Source: Effrenium voratum (taxonomy: Eukaryota > Sar > Dinophyceae > Suessiales > Symbiodiniaceae). Taken from it: a stretch of DNA of 64,000 bases. The stretch is taken from the NCBI GenBank assembly GCA_963377175.1, contig CAUJNA010002112.1:1238997-1302996 (forward strand). Direction: 5' to 3'. Each line of letters opens with the position of its first letter. The first letter of the stretch is position 1. A program made the translations under genes and the position numbers. The notes beneath the pieces are model-generated. The model searched no databases. It saw nothing but the letters and a program-made list of their open reading frames with translations, and was not told the DNA's origin. Shown here one piece after another: positions 1 through 11,372 of this stretch.

Positions 1-89
1 CGGCGTCCAGCTCCATGGGTCCATTTTTGTCGAAAATGTGCTGACAATTGCGAAAATCACTAAAAAATTGCTTTTTTGTCCTGAAAAGC

Positions 90-1600
90 ATGACCTCCTG
101 GTGGCCAGGCCTGCCTGACGTGTCTGAGACTAGGCTCAGGCCCAGCCCAACCAGCAGCCCGCCTGCTGGCCAGGCCTGTCAGCCCCACCCAGCCTCAGGC
201 CCAAGCTTGTCTGAAACAGGCCTACCCCAAGTCATCCAGCAAGCCCAGCCCAGCGCCCAGCCCAGGCCCTAGGCCGGCCCCAAGGTCAGGTTTGTCTAAC
301 GCCAACGACCCAGTCTCACGTGTCTGAAACTGGTCTCAAGCTATGCCAGCCACCAAGCCCGTCTGACGTGCCCCAGCCCCCTCAGTCCGGCTGCCCAAGC
401 AACTCAGCCCCTCCTGCTTGCGTCTGGCCCCAAGCCATCCAGCAGGCCCAGCCCCGTCTCAAAGTACGCCAGCCTGAGACTGGCCTCAGGCCCAGCCCAG
501 CCAACTCGCCACCCAGCCTCGGGCCCAAGTGTGTATGAAACAGGCCTTGCCCATCCAGCAACCCGCCCAAGCACAGCTCAGCCCAGCCCGCCCAGCCCAA
601 GTTCCAGGCACAACCAGCGTCCGGCTGCCCGGCAGCCAGCAACCCACCCATGGCTTCGCAGCCTCGTGGCTGAGACTAGCTTCAGGCCCAGCCCAAAGCC
701 TGCCCAGCCCAGGCCCCAGCGCATCTCAGGGCATGCCAGCCACTACCGGCCCCCAGCTCCCAGCCCACCAGCAGGCTCAGCCCAGTGTGCCAAGGTCAGG
801 TTTGTCTAACATGTCTGAGACTGGCCTCTGAGACTGGTCTCAAGCTATGCCAGCTACTCAGCAGCCCAGGCTGACCAGGCCCCTTCGGCGCAGTCTGAGA
901 CTGGTCTCAAGGTATGCCAGCCTGAGACTAGCCTCAGGCCCAGTCCCTCAGCCCGCCTGCTGGCGTGTCTTACGTGTCTAGCCAGCAACTCGCTACCCAG
1001 CCTCAGCCCATCCAGCAACCCGCCCAAGCACAGCTCAGCCCAGCCAGCCGAAGTTCCAGGCGCAACCAACACCATAATCCAGCTGCCCAGCACCACCCAT
1101 GGCTTCGCAGCCTCGTGGCTGAGACTAGCTTCAGGCCCAGCCCAACCAGCAACCCGCCTAAGCCAACCCCACCCAAGCCCACCCGGTTTGAGACTCGCAG
1201 GCCTCAGCCTATCTAGCGCCGAGACTGGGCCTCACCAGCCTGGGCTCAACTAGCGTCTAGCCCAGCCCAGTCCGCCTGCTGGCCAGGCCTGTCTGACGTG
1301 TCTGAAACTGGCCTCAGGCCCAGCCCAGCCATAGCCCAGCCCCCTCAGTGCGGCTGCCCAGCCCGCCGTAAACTAGCTTCAGCTCAACCAACAACCCACG
1401 CAAGCAAGGTCCAGCCAAGCTGCCCGAGACTAGCTTCAGGCCCAGCGCAGGCTTATCTGATGTGTCTGAGACTAGCCTGTGGCCCAGCCCAACCAGGCGA
1501 GGCCGGCTTGTCTGACTTGTCTGGAGCCAGCTTCAGGTATTCGGACCTTCCCAACACTGGATTTCGGTGTTCCTGACCCTTCCCTCAAACTAGGCTGGGC
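90..1600. repeat. Degenerate CAGCCC-rich repeat array
   Basis: About 1.5 kb built from variants of short phrases such as GAGACTGGCCTCAGGCCCAG, CCAGCAACCCGCC and TGTCTGA. The phrases recur at irregular spacing, so this is an old, scrambled tandem array rather than a clean satellite. Short proline, serine and glutamine-rich reading frames run through it in several frames; they reflect base composition and are not genes. Confidence 0.7.
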
Positions 1601-3940
1601 CGAGGCGGGCAACGCGAAGCGTTTACAATTAAACCACCAGGATATGGACCGCAGGTTTTAGTCCTTGGTTCCAGTTACCAGGGTTCCACTTTGGGCACCT
1701 ATTCTTGACCCACTGCCACATTCCCCGCTCCTCTTTGCTTCCTCACGGCTCCTGGAAATCGAAAACATCGGCGCGGTTCGAACGTTAGGTCGCGGGGCCA
1801 TTCCATGGAGAACCCGCAACGCCAGGTTGATAAGCCCCGAAGACAACTTGTTCAGGCCGTTTTGGGGTGAGAAATCGGAGCTATACAGTAAGTTACATGG
1901 GCCATTGCTCCTTTCCTCCACTACTATCCATAGTGGGTCTGCATGGCTTGGCGGAACGCAAATCGGATTGCTGACCTCTTGCGCAGGCGTGCCTCCAAGT
2001 GCATTCTTGGCCTCCCAATGGACATGCCAAAAGCAAAACACATTGCTCTTTGCAGCCAAAAACACTGCTTGCAGGACCCCGACAAAACCCAAGTTCACCC
2101 CCAGAAGAATACATGCTTCGAGTAGGACATCTTCCATTTGCTGAAGAATATTGTTTACTTTCCTCTATTGGGTTTAGGGAATCTACCTCTACTGGCATTA
2201 TTGTTGTTTCTTCTTGGGGACTTACGCAAATGGAGAACAGCCTTCACTTTTGAGGAAGCCCTAGCGCCAGCTTCTCCGGACATTACCTTGGCGAATGCTT
2301 GCTGGTGCTCAGGGAAGATGATGACCGAGTCCGGGTGTTTTGGGGATTCCCTTCAAGGAAGCCACCAGTGGGATGGCATTTTTCGTCTCACTTCCTGCCT
2401 CTCTCGCACCAATCCCAAGTCGAACTCGGCCATTGGGAAATCGCCATGGTGCCACCAGAGTCTCGCGACTCTGGTTGCTCGAAGGCGTGGCTGGGGACAC
2501 ACCCAAATCAAAATCAAGGGCTCTGCGTGAACTCCTGTGCGCAATGCGCACAATGCGCGCAATGCGCGCAATGCGCCGTTCCACTTCTCGCCCTTTTTGG
2601 CGAGAGGGACGTTGCGGGATATGGTGCCAAGGCCCACTGCAGACACCTGGAACCGAAAGAAATACCCGTACAAAAGTTGGAACTCACCTCGCACCAGGGT
2701 GAATGAAACCATGGAGTTGAAACCCATAACGTTCCCGGGGATTTTCTGTTGGGGAATCGAATCATTCCAGGGTTTGTGAGGGAGCAGCCGGTTCCCCGCG
2801 CTTTCATTGGGCGAAATGGCCGGCAGACGGGTCTTGTTGAAGAGCGGAGCTGGGCCCGCAAGGGGCAGCCTCAGAATTCCCTTTCAACCATCCACAGCCA
2901 ATGTGGATGGACGAAACCATGGAATGGTGCTTCTGCAAATGCCAACAATGGTTTCCCGTCACAGATCACAGGCACGGGGGAAGACCACCGAAAACACCCG
3001 CTGGGGTCCTTCGGCGGCTGCTGCGTGCCAGCTCGAGATTCGACGCAAAGGTCAGCGCCTGAGACGGCCAGACGGAGCGGAGGGGTTGGCCCGGAGTGGC
3101 ACGCAGGGCCCGAGGGCCTCAAACTGGCCCCTGGGTTGGGGAAAGGTCCGGATTGGCCCACCCCAGTGATTTCTTTGTTTGGACTGGGAAGCAAAGGGCC
3201 GCGAAAAAGCTGAACCTCAGAAATTGAGCTGGGCGGGGAAACAAAGGGCCACCGCTTTTGGTTGAACTCCTCTCAGCTCTGCCATGAGATGGTTGCGGAC
3301 AAATTGTACTGTTTGCGTTCAGCGAAACGGGAATGTGTCAAGCAAGAGAAGATTCAATGCTTGGTCTCCTCATTGCCCAGTCGCCCAGTCGCCCAGTTGC
3401 GCAACCGGCTTTGCCGCTTGTGTGTCTCGCAAAAGTGGGGGGCTTCACCTAGCGCCGGTCTCGTACGGTCTCGTTGAAGTTGACATGACCTTCTGGCCTT
3501 CTGGCCTGGGTCAAATGGATTTCACTGAGAGATTCTGACATCAACCGGGGCCAGCCAGGTGGACACTAATTCCAAAAACACAAAACTGGGTTATTGCCCA
3601 ACATTGTGGTCGGTGATATCACTTTCTGGGTAGTTTGAGGGTTCAGCGAGTTTCTACCAAAGCAACCACCGGATGCTTCTGAGTCTGGGCCATTTCGGTG
3701 GTTGCTCCTCAAACTTGAGGGCCCTGCAGCTTTCTACCCTTGCCGGTTGGTCATTTTGAGTTTCGGACGTTTGATACCACAAATAAACAGTTGTTCCCGT
3801 GTCTTTCCACATGAATGTGTGTGAGAGAGAGAGAGAGTGCTTGTTTGCTTGTTTGCTTGCTTGCTCGCTCACTCACTCGCTCGCTCGCTTGCCGGTCTCT
3901 GTGTCTCTGTCTCCGTTTCTTTGAGGTTCAGCGAGCAGAT

Positions 3941-4044
3941 GGTTGTGGCTCAAAACTAAAGAGCTAGGATTACGCAAGTTCTAGTTTTGGGCTCCATTTA
4001 CCAAGGCGCCTCATTTGGGTACCTTTGTCCCAGCCACAGCCATA
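3941..4044. mobile_element. Family-3 MITE-like element (diverged copy)
   Basis: Starts with GGTTGTGGCTCAAAA and ends with CAGCCACAGCCATA, the inverted termini of the family best seen at 20472-20573. It contains the shared internal phrase CCATTTACCAAGG. It abuts the truncated TA-flanked MITE that begins at 4045. Confidence 0.5.
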
Positions 4045-4132
4045 CTTAAAGGGGCAGGGTACTTGGTAAGTGGTTAGTAAGTCAGGTTATAACCCACTTA
4101 CCATGGTTATAAGTCTCCTATGTGGGTTATCA
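4045..4132 (+). mobile_element. Truncated copy of the foldback MITE found at 22829
   Basis: Begins CTTAAAGGGGCAGGGTACTT directly after a TA, then shares the GTAAGTGGTTAGTAAG and GGTTATAACCCAC segments and the central ATGGTTATAAGTCTCC of the intact copy. The right terminal inverted repeat is missing, so the copy is 3' truncated. Confidence 0.65.
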
Positions 4133-5185
4133 TGGTTTCTCATCCCACCCTGGCTGGTCGATCCAAATCAACCAGGGCCTCGGGCCCAGGAGGTCGACTC
4201 CTGGCCGAGGTTCCGAAACCGAAACCGGCACAGCAAACGGCCAGTTGCCATTTGGCGGCGGTCAAGAATTGGGCAACCCCAAAATGGTTTTGCGTCGCAA
4301 GCCCTAAGTGGACACATGGAGCCACAAAACCTGCGGCCCACTCCTGGCGCCATTTTGAAAAAGACCCACAGGAAGGCTTGGGTTGGTGCCTTTTGCTTCG
4401 CAAATCCAAAAGGAATCGGATAGAACTCGATCAGGTTGCCGGGCCGGGCTCCCGTGCCAAACCTTTTTCTCGGTCTTCTCCATGGCTCGGTCTTTCGTTT
4501 TGAGATTCAAACCGAGGACCAACGCCCCGTTTGCTCGGACCGGCTGTCAGTGGCATGTGCCCATTCCGCTTTGGGCGGGTCGCCGCGGCCCTCATGCACC
4601 TTGGGTCTTCTGCAGTAAGATGCCGCGTTTCTCCCAGAGCCATTGGGCCGAAAAGCTCACAAGAATGTCACCCAAAATGGCACCGGTTGGAAAATGGAGA
4701 GAAAAAAGGACTAAAACTGAGCCACACCCATGTAGAGTTCAAGCCTGAGAGTCCTTGCTGGTGCGAGAGATGCAAAGGAGAAATGGACTTTTCCCCTTCT
4801 GGTTCCTGTAATACGGGACAAAAACTCCCTACTTCTCGCGCCGATCGCACGATTCGGGGGCGCACCTACGCGAAATCCCAGCCGTCGGCGCGTGTACCCA
4901 GTTTCACCACGCAGGCGCCTTTCCCAAGGGGTCTGCCTTCATTTGGCCCCACGAAGATGGCCCACGAATAGGAACTCCGATTCTTGAGGATCCTCACTCC
5001 CATCCTTCTGATGAAACTCTGCACCCAAGAAACCCAACGGAATGATGAACGACTCCCCAATGCCAACAAACAATGGTTTCCCAGAGTTTCATTTCGTGTA
5101 GTTTCGGATTTCGCAACCATCCACAGTATTTAACCCGGAGGAGCTGTTCTCTCTTTGCTTTGACCATGTCACATGGTAGGAGTCC

Positions 5186-5300
5186 CTAGGTCCTCCAGTA
5201 GAGAGGTTAGAATAAGGGTACCCTGTTTTCTGTAGTCTACTTTAGTAGGGGAACCCTCCCCCAACAAAGGGGTGAGAAAGGGCACTACTGGGGGACCTAG
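5186..5300 (+). mobile_element. Family-1 short inverted-repeat element, copy 1 (complete)
   Basis: 115 bp with 16-bp terminal inverted repeats: CTAGGTCCTCCAGTAG at the left and CTACTGGGGGACCTAG at the right, one mismatch. The inside carries GAGGTTAGAATAAGGGTACC and AGGGGAACCCTCCC. At least nine copies occur in this window, all in the same orientation. Because each end carries TAG|GT or ACCTAG, the element could act as a GT-AG intron in either orientation, as introners do. That is inference. On the minus strand the copy abuts an exon-like reading frame (5300-5400). Confidence 0.8.
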
Positions 5301-6970
5301 GTCCCCTTCTTTGTCGGGACCCCCGTCCTGGGTGGGCTCCTTCTCCTCGTCCAAGCGATGCGCCTTGCCGGCAAAGGGCCTTGGCTTGCAGGTGACTACG
5401 ACACGTTCCAGTCGCATGTTTCGTCCCCTGGCAAAAATGAGAACATATGTCCAGTGTGATAGATTCCCTTTAAAACCAACGGGGGAAAAATGTTCTTAAG
5501 TAAATAATTAGGAGTCACGTGCATCCCTGGCGCACCTTTTTGTGGCTGGGATTGTCGCTTCCCACCCTCTACCGCGGGCTTTGACTGAAAACTCCCTTCG
5601 GTCCAAGCGGGATTCCACCTTGGTGGGAAACGAGAAGCGGAAACTTGAAACCAGCCCTCGTCCTCCCAAATGAGGATCTGGATCATGGCGGCGTACAAAA
5701 TAATTATGCAACTTATGGGCATGACTCTATTCTTGAAGTATCCCACAGACCCGTCCTACTTACTTGGACCCTGTTCTTCCATGAATGGCAAATGGTAAGT
5801 CCCTAATGATCCCTTGTAAATGCCAACAAATAATGGTTGCCGATGGCTTCCCATGGTTTTAAAGCGGTGCGAAATGGACTTCGCCAATCCATAGTATGGC
5901 TCAATGTGCTACCCCCCCCCCCCTGTGTGCGGATTAAAGGGGGGTTGCGAACCTTTCTGGTGGTTGGGTCAACCAAATGTTTCTCCTACTCAAACCCGCG
6001 TGAGGTACGGTCGCTCGCTGCTTCCGAAAAAGAAGATACATCTTGATCCATTGGCTGAGGACCGCCTTACACACAACCTCCATCGTCAGGACCCACCCAG
6101 CACGGCTGTTTGCGCGCCCGGCGTGAAGGACGGCACAGCTTCAGGTGGTTCCAAAGCCACCCGAGAGGAGGAGCTTGCGGCGCCTCACGAAGTCGCCCGG
6201 CCGCACGGAGTTCGGGCTGCGTCTGTCTTGTTTGAAGGTACCATAGTGTGTGTGGGTTTGAAGGGGAACGAAAGGAAAGCCACCGATTTTGAAGGTCCTT
6301 TATTTTCAGGCAAAGAAATAGGTGTATTTGGAGATATGTATCTGCAATGTTTATGATAATGCCAAACGAGCTCTGTTTCTGTCCAACAAATGTGCGGCAT
6401 GCTGTTTCTTGCCGTGACTGTCATAAGGGGGACGCGCTTGCTATACTTCCATCTGTTTGGTCGTTCCACACAGAAGCACATCAACCAGTCATGCAACAGC
6501 GTGGCACTGCGACCGCATTTGCCCCCTCAATCGGCAAGCGGTCTTTGAAGGCTCTGAAGGGTCTCTGGTAGAGCGAGTCGCCTGATGTGCTCTTTGACAA
6601 AAGTCTTTGGTGCTCACTTTGCGTTTCTATACTTCAAGGGAGTCCTTCGGGCAAGTAGTTTCTTCACTAGCCAAGGGGAAACAAAGGACTCCGTGGTTTG
6701 GGCGGTTGCTTGGGCGTTTTAAAAAAAGAACATGTCGAAAGAAATAACGACATCCAAAGCAACGCAAAAACACGGCCAAGCAAAACGAGGAGCCCCGACA
6801 CGCGGGCGCTGGGTGATTTCTCTTTGCTTTCGAGCCTCTTCTCTTTGACCCACCGGCCCACCCACCATGCCTGTGGGCACGCGGGCCCGAGGCTCCGTGA
6901 ACATGTTCTGCAGCAAGGAGCGCAGCTCCTACATCAGCCAGCTGCAACTTGGATCTTCAGCTTATCTGGA
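5301..6970. other. Non-coding stretch with exon-like patches
   Basis: No family was recognised. GC-rich patches with coding-like codon use occur on the minus strand near 5300-5400 and 6130-6235. Another at about 6864-6950 is open on both strands. They may be exons of an unidentified gene but cannot be joined or named. The phrase GCGAAATGGACTTCGCC near 5875 is a remnant of the family-2 MITE. Confidence 0.35.
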
Positions 6971-7082
6971 CTAGGTCCTCCAGTAGAGAGGTTAGAATAA
7001 GGGTACGCTTTTTCCTGCGGTCTATTTTAGTAGGGGAACCCTCCCCCAAAAAAGGGTAAAAGGGCACTACTCAGCAACCTAG
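6971..7082 (+). mobile_element. Family-1 short inverted-repeat element, copy 2
   Basis: Starts CTAGGTCCTCCAGTAGAGAG, contains AATAAGGGTAC and TAGGGGAACCCTCCC, and ends CACTACTCAGCAACCTAG. The right terminal repeat has mutations; the length fits copy 1. Confidence 0.75.
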
Positions 7083-9495
7083 TGGAGTTTCCTTCGGACC
7101 CTTTCAAAACAAGTTCATGACCCCTTTCTTTTGAGCAATGACCCCATGTTCATGTCGGGTCATGGAGGCTCCAGCTGCATCGTTCCTATTGTCAAGGGCC
7201 AATCCAAATAGGGGCTGATAGCGCCTAATAAAGTGCCTAATAAGTAAGGTCTATCACTTTTGTTTGCTTACGCCCTCCGGAAAAAAACGATGATAGATTA
7301 CCTCCAAAACTAAAAAGGGAAAATCAACATATTCTTAAGCAAATGCAGCAAATGAAAGATATTTCATGGTTTCATGAGTACCCTCCGGTGGTATTTGGAT
7401 GTATTCCCTGGGTCTGAAGACGTGGATGGATTCCCAGCGAGCCGACCGGAAAAGGCGCCGAAGATGGCTTCGGTTCCTCGGCTCACTTTCTCACTTGGCC
7501 GACTCAAGTGGCTTCGTCTCACAATCCGTCCGTTTGTTTTTCCCTTTACACCAACCCCAAACAGGGGCTCTCCCCCAAAATGTGGCACCCTTACAAGCCG
7601 CACCAACCGCCTCGATCCCAAGGCCTCACAGGCGTCAGCCGCGTCAGCCTCTGCAGCCGGCTCTGGCGCATCGAAGAAGCCCTGTCGCAGATTCTCCTGG
7701 CATCGATTTTCACCACCTTCCAATGGGAGAGCCCGACTTGGGACACTGGTCCCCAGGGAGCCTTCGAATACAGTGGATGAACGAAACTCTGCACTTTGAA
7801 ACCACCTGGACCCTCAAAATTCCCAAAGATTGATTGTTGCCCCATTTGTTTGGGGTGAATTCCCTTTCTATGGGTAGTTTGAGGGTCCAGGCATGTTGGT
7901 AGTTGCGTTGGGGGGTCGAATCATTCCGTTGGGTTTCTGAACGGTGGTGAAATCGAAATGGACTTCGCAACCATCCTCAATATCTCGACGATAGGCCCGC
8001 GCAATAGTTGGGAGGCTTTGCGAACACCAACAATCAGACCAGATTTAAGGGGACCACAGGTACACCCCACCACAGTGTGTCAGCAACCAACTTCTCTGCT
8101 CTTCAAGGCAAAGAAGGCGCTGGGTGGGGAAAAGAGTGGCTTCCCAACAAGTTGAACAAGGGTCAGTGGAATTGCCCTTCCAAAGTTGCAAGCTGCCAGC
8201 GGCTTGCTGTTGAACTCTCTCAAACTAAAAACAGCTCAAACGAACCCCGTGGCAGGGGGGTCGGTTTTGCAGAATATGCGCAAGCGGATAAGCCGCAGGA
8301 TGTGTTTGTCAGGGTGGGTCAACGCGTTGCGGAAAACATGTTAGAATGTCGCATCAGAGAGAACCAAAGTCTGCTTTAAGCACGAGTTGCCTCGTGCACG
8401 AAACAAGGAAGCAGGGCGCTCATCCCACCGACTGGCCACCGCCCCAAAAAAAAGCGGCTAGAATTCAAATTCAATGACCCAAATATGTGCAAATTCAAAC
8501 GCAAAATTGCAAAAAAAGGCTTGATCGGGCCGCTTTGGGTTGCCGCGGTTGGTTTGTCTCCGCATAGCAGAAACTCCAAAGTGGGCGGGGGGGTTCCCCT
8601 TGGTCTCCCTTTCACACAACCCCTCCCTGAGAAAAAAGAAAGTCCAATATCAACTATGTGTGTAGTGCCTGGAAACGCGTTCTTCTGCCCGTAGCCCCGT
8701 GCGCGGGTGTCTTTCTCCTGGCAAAAGCGTGCTGCAGCCTTCTCATCCTGGCAATCCCAGGGCCAAAAATGTGAGGTTGCCGAGCTTCTGTCGCCGAGCT
8801 TCTCATGTGGTTAGTGATGCAATACCGTGGCCCGGAGATTTGTCCTAGGGACCGTGCAACCCCCGCCTCCCCCCCCACCCCAAATGCCTTTCGGACGGCT
8901 TATTCAGCTGCCAACTTAGAAGTACAACTCTTCAAACTCAACCCATGTCCCAGATGAGAAATCCTGTTTGTGCCGTGCATTGCTCATTGACCTTTCATGT
9001 GTCACTGAAATTCAAGGAACATTCGTTTCACATGGCCATTTGCCACGCAGAGCCTGACCCTACTCGGCCCACAAGAGGCCTGGATGTTTGGCTTACCACG
9101 ATAAAAACACATAAACCCACAAACTTGTGGAATGAAGCTCTTGAGAACCGGTCCGAACGGGAGAAAGGCTCTCGTGTCTCTCTTGAAGGCAAGCTATCAT
9201 GCGCGTGTGGCTGTGGTCCCTTGAGTCTGTCTTGCCTGTTGATGGAGCCGGGCGAACAAAGAAGCATGATAAGCCCAGGTCATATCCTCAACAGCCCTGG
9301 AACCCCCCCCCAAAACCCTCCGTGGAAGCTGACACGAGCAATCCATATTTGGGCAAAGACCAAAGCATTCAGCTGTTGGGGAATCAGCGAAACACGCGTA
9401 AACGCACACGTCACTTGGCGCGGCGCAACCAGGAAGCCCCCGTAGGTTCACATGGTTTTTACCGCGCAAGTAGCTGGGTCATGTTGCTCAGGTCC
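7083..9495. other. Non-coding stretch, no recognised gene
   Basis: Nothing here matches a protein family known to me. A GC-rich minus-strand patch near 7550-7730 has an open, coding-like frame rich in Ala, Glu and Asp, and 7905-7985 carries a family-2 MITE remnant. Nothing convincing was seen in 8000-9495. Confidence 0.4.
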
Positions 9496-9598
9496 CTAGG
9501 TTCTCCAGCAGAGAGGTTAGAATAAGGGTACCCGATTTCTTTTTGTCGGTTTTAGGGGAACCCTCCCAACCAAAAAAGAAACAGTGACGGGCACCTAA
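9496..9598 (+). mobile_element. Family-1 short inverted-repeat element, copy 3
   Basis: Begins CTAGGTTCTCCAGCAGAGAG and contains AATAAGGGTACCC and AGGGGAACCCTCCCAACC. It ends in GGGCACCTAA, with a worn right terminus. Confidence 0.65.
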
Positions 9599-9631
9599 TT
9601 CAAAATGGCTCGTTGGTTCACGGTGCCGCGG

Positions 9632-9713
9632 GTGAACTATAATATTTCACCAACCTGAAACTTGCGGTGGTTGGGGCGCCATTCCCCACATCAACCACCA
9701 TTTGGGGTGAATT
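9632..9713 (+). repeat. Dispersed repeat (GGTGAA...ATTTCACC type), first copy
   Basis: Shares GTGAACTATAATATTTCACC, a GGTGGTTGGG core and CAACCACCATTTGGGGTGAA with 29497-29580. It starts and ends with complementary GGTGAA/TTCACC phrases, so it is probably another small foldback element. Confidence 0.55.
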
Positions 9714-9748
9714 CGGTCGTGTGAGGTCCTTATAAAACACCCAGAGAT

Positions 9749-9803
9749 CAGTAGGGGAAGCCTCCCCAAAAAAAGGGTAGAAGGGCACTACTGGGGGACC
9801 TAG
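9749..9803 (+). mobile_element. Family-1 element, right half only (copy 4)
   Basis: Only the right half is present: AGTAGGGGAAGCCTCCCC, then GGGCACTACTGGGGGACCTA, with an intact right terminal inverted repeat. Confidence 0.6.
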
Positions 9804-9950
9804 TCTAAAATGGTCCGTTGGTTCACAGTGCCACGGCAATGAGCGCAACCCGCCTCAATCGAGAACAGCTTCTCCCAAACCAGGTGCCTCTCGCGAGCCA
9901 GGGCGCCGTCCTCAGCACCGACGCGCACCCCGCAAGCACAAGAATCTAGG

Positions 9951-10066
9951 GGGTTGATTCCTTCCAACCATTCTTTTCAACCATCGTTCTTTTCACAAAC
10001 CGAATCGCTGTTTCCCCCTGGGATTCTGATGGTTTTCTGAAAAGAAGGATCCCTGGAAAGAATGGG
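9951..10066 (+). repeat. Dispersed repeat (ATCGTTCTTTTCA type), first copy
   Basis: Shares GGGTTGATTCC, CCATTCTTTTCA, CCATCGTTCTTTTCA, a GAAAGAAGGAT-like phrase and GGAAAGAATG with 25131-25236. Two diverged copies in the same orientation, with no coding content. Confidence 0.5.
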
Positions 10067-10115
10067 GAAGTGTTCTGATGCCGCCTTAAAATTTGGTTCT
10101 TGCCCAAAACATGTG

Positions 10116-10247
10116 CTGGGTCCTCCAGATTTGAGAGGTTGGAATAAGTTGGTACCCGATGTTTTTTTCGGGACGTCTATTTTAGTAGGGTCCCGAACCC
10201 TCCCAACCAAAAAAGAAACGGTAAAAGGGCACCTAGCTGGGACCTAG
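10116..10247 (+). mobile_element. Family-1 short inverted-repeat element, copy 5 (longer variant)
   Basis: Begins CTGGGTCCTCCAGATTTGAG and contains GGAATAAGTTGGTACCC and AACCCTCCCAACC. It ends GGGCACCTAGCTGGGACCTA. Small internal duplications make it about 132 bp. Confidence 0.65.
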
Positions 10248-11372
10248 TTTGTCCCCTTTTCATGGGTAGTTCTTTCGGGTCCAGAAAAGGCAAAATTGAC
10301 CATGGCTTCTGCTCTCAACACTTCCTCGCAGCCTTCTTGCACGCGCTGGCACCTAAGCCTCCAACCCGCAGGATCTTTCGATTGCACAGGGTCGCTCGCT
10401 GCTCATCGAGCTCTTTCTTTTAAAGAGGGGGGGGGTATGATGGACACTTTGGGTCTATTTTCCAACCTGCTTCTTTTAGGGTGTTGGTTTTCTGGGGTTC
10501 TTGGCTGCCACATACACCCTAAGTGTCCATGGCAGGGGGATGGCGGGCCAAAGTGCGGAGTTGGCGGGCGAACTGCCAACTCCGACTGACGTCAAGCCTC
10601 CAAGGTTGACCTCAAGATCTGTCAAGTCCAGGTGGCGTGGCTAAGCAGTCCTCACCTCTGAACTGTGTCCCTGCTGACCGGGAGCTTCAAATGGGCGTGC
10701 CCCCAAATTAAAGAGCTAGGAAAAGCCGCCGGGTTTCATTCAGTCTTTGGTTCCATTTACCAAGGTATACCAAGTTGCCAACCTTGCGCAGGACTTTTCG
10801 TGAGCCACTGCCACATGTTCTTCCTCTCGCGCCCTGGCATTGACCGCGCGCCGTTCTTTCGCCTTAAATGGCCCATCCTTCTTGCCATGGGGCAAGGGTG
10901 CAGGTCTAGCCTTACGCTCTGGGCCGAGGTAGTGTTCCTGTCTTTTTGACCACACCCCAAGCGCCTTTCTGGGTATTCCAGCTTGGATATGCAGGCTCTC
11001 AGGGAAAACAGTTGGAATCCCCCCGAACTTAACCATCCAGGTGGTTTCCCTTCACAGGGTCCCAAAACGGTGGAATTCCCCAAAACCAAAGAGGTGATCC
11101 CCAAGAGGGAACCCTGCATATAAGGCTATTCAAGAAAAGTCAGGGCGAACACCCTTTACACAGTGGTTACTTTAGTTGTCCTTTACTCCATGAATCCCTC
11201 CTGAGTGGATTGGCCAGACAAAAAATATATATAAACTGTTTACTTACCATTAAAGATCCAAAACCAATTAAAGGACCGGATAACCCCACATGCTATGTTT
11301 TTCGCAAGGATGTGAGTTCAAATGTCCACACACATGTACCGTGCGCCCCTTGTATGGATGCGATTACAGAGC
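10248..11372. other. Non-coding stretch before the satellite
   Basis: No recognised gene. 10690-10815 holds a diverged family-3 MITE-like piece (TTTACCAAGG, GAGCCACTGCCAC). A GC-rich minus-strand patch near 10800-10935 is open with Lys, Arg and Glu-rich content but cannot be assigned. Confidence 0.4.

Larger units (their letters stand above)
1621..5185. other. Non-coding stretch, no recognised gene
   Basis: No protein family was recognised on either strand. It contains pieces of dispersed repeats: a GGTTCCA/TTTACCAAGG-type element near 1630-1720 and a GTGGATGGACGAAA-type MITE piece near 2900. A GCGCAATGC-type short tandem repeat lies at 2537-2580, a GAGA and GCTTGCTC-type microsatellite at 3826-3900, and a truncated MITE at 4045-4132. 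Minus-strand GC-rich patches near 3000-3110 and 4860-4950 have exon-like codon use but match nothing I know. Confidence 0.45.
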
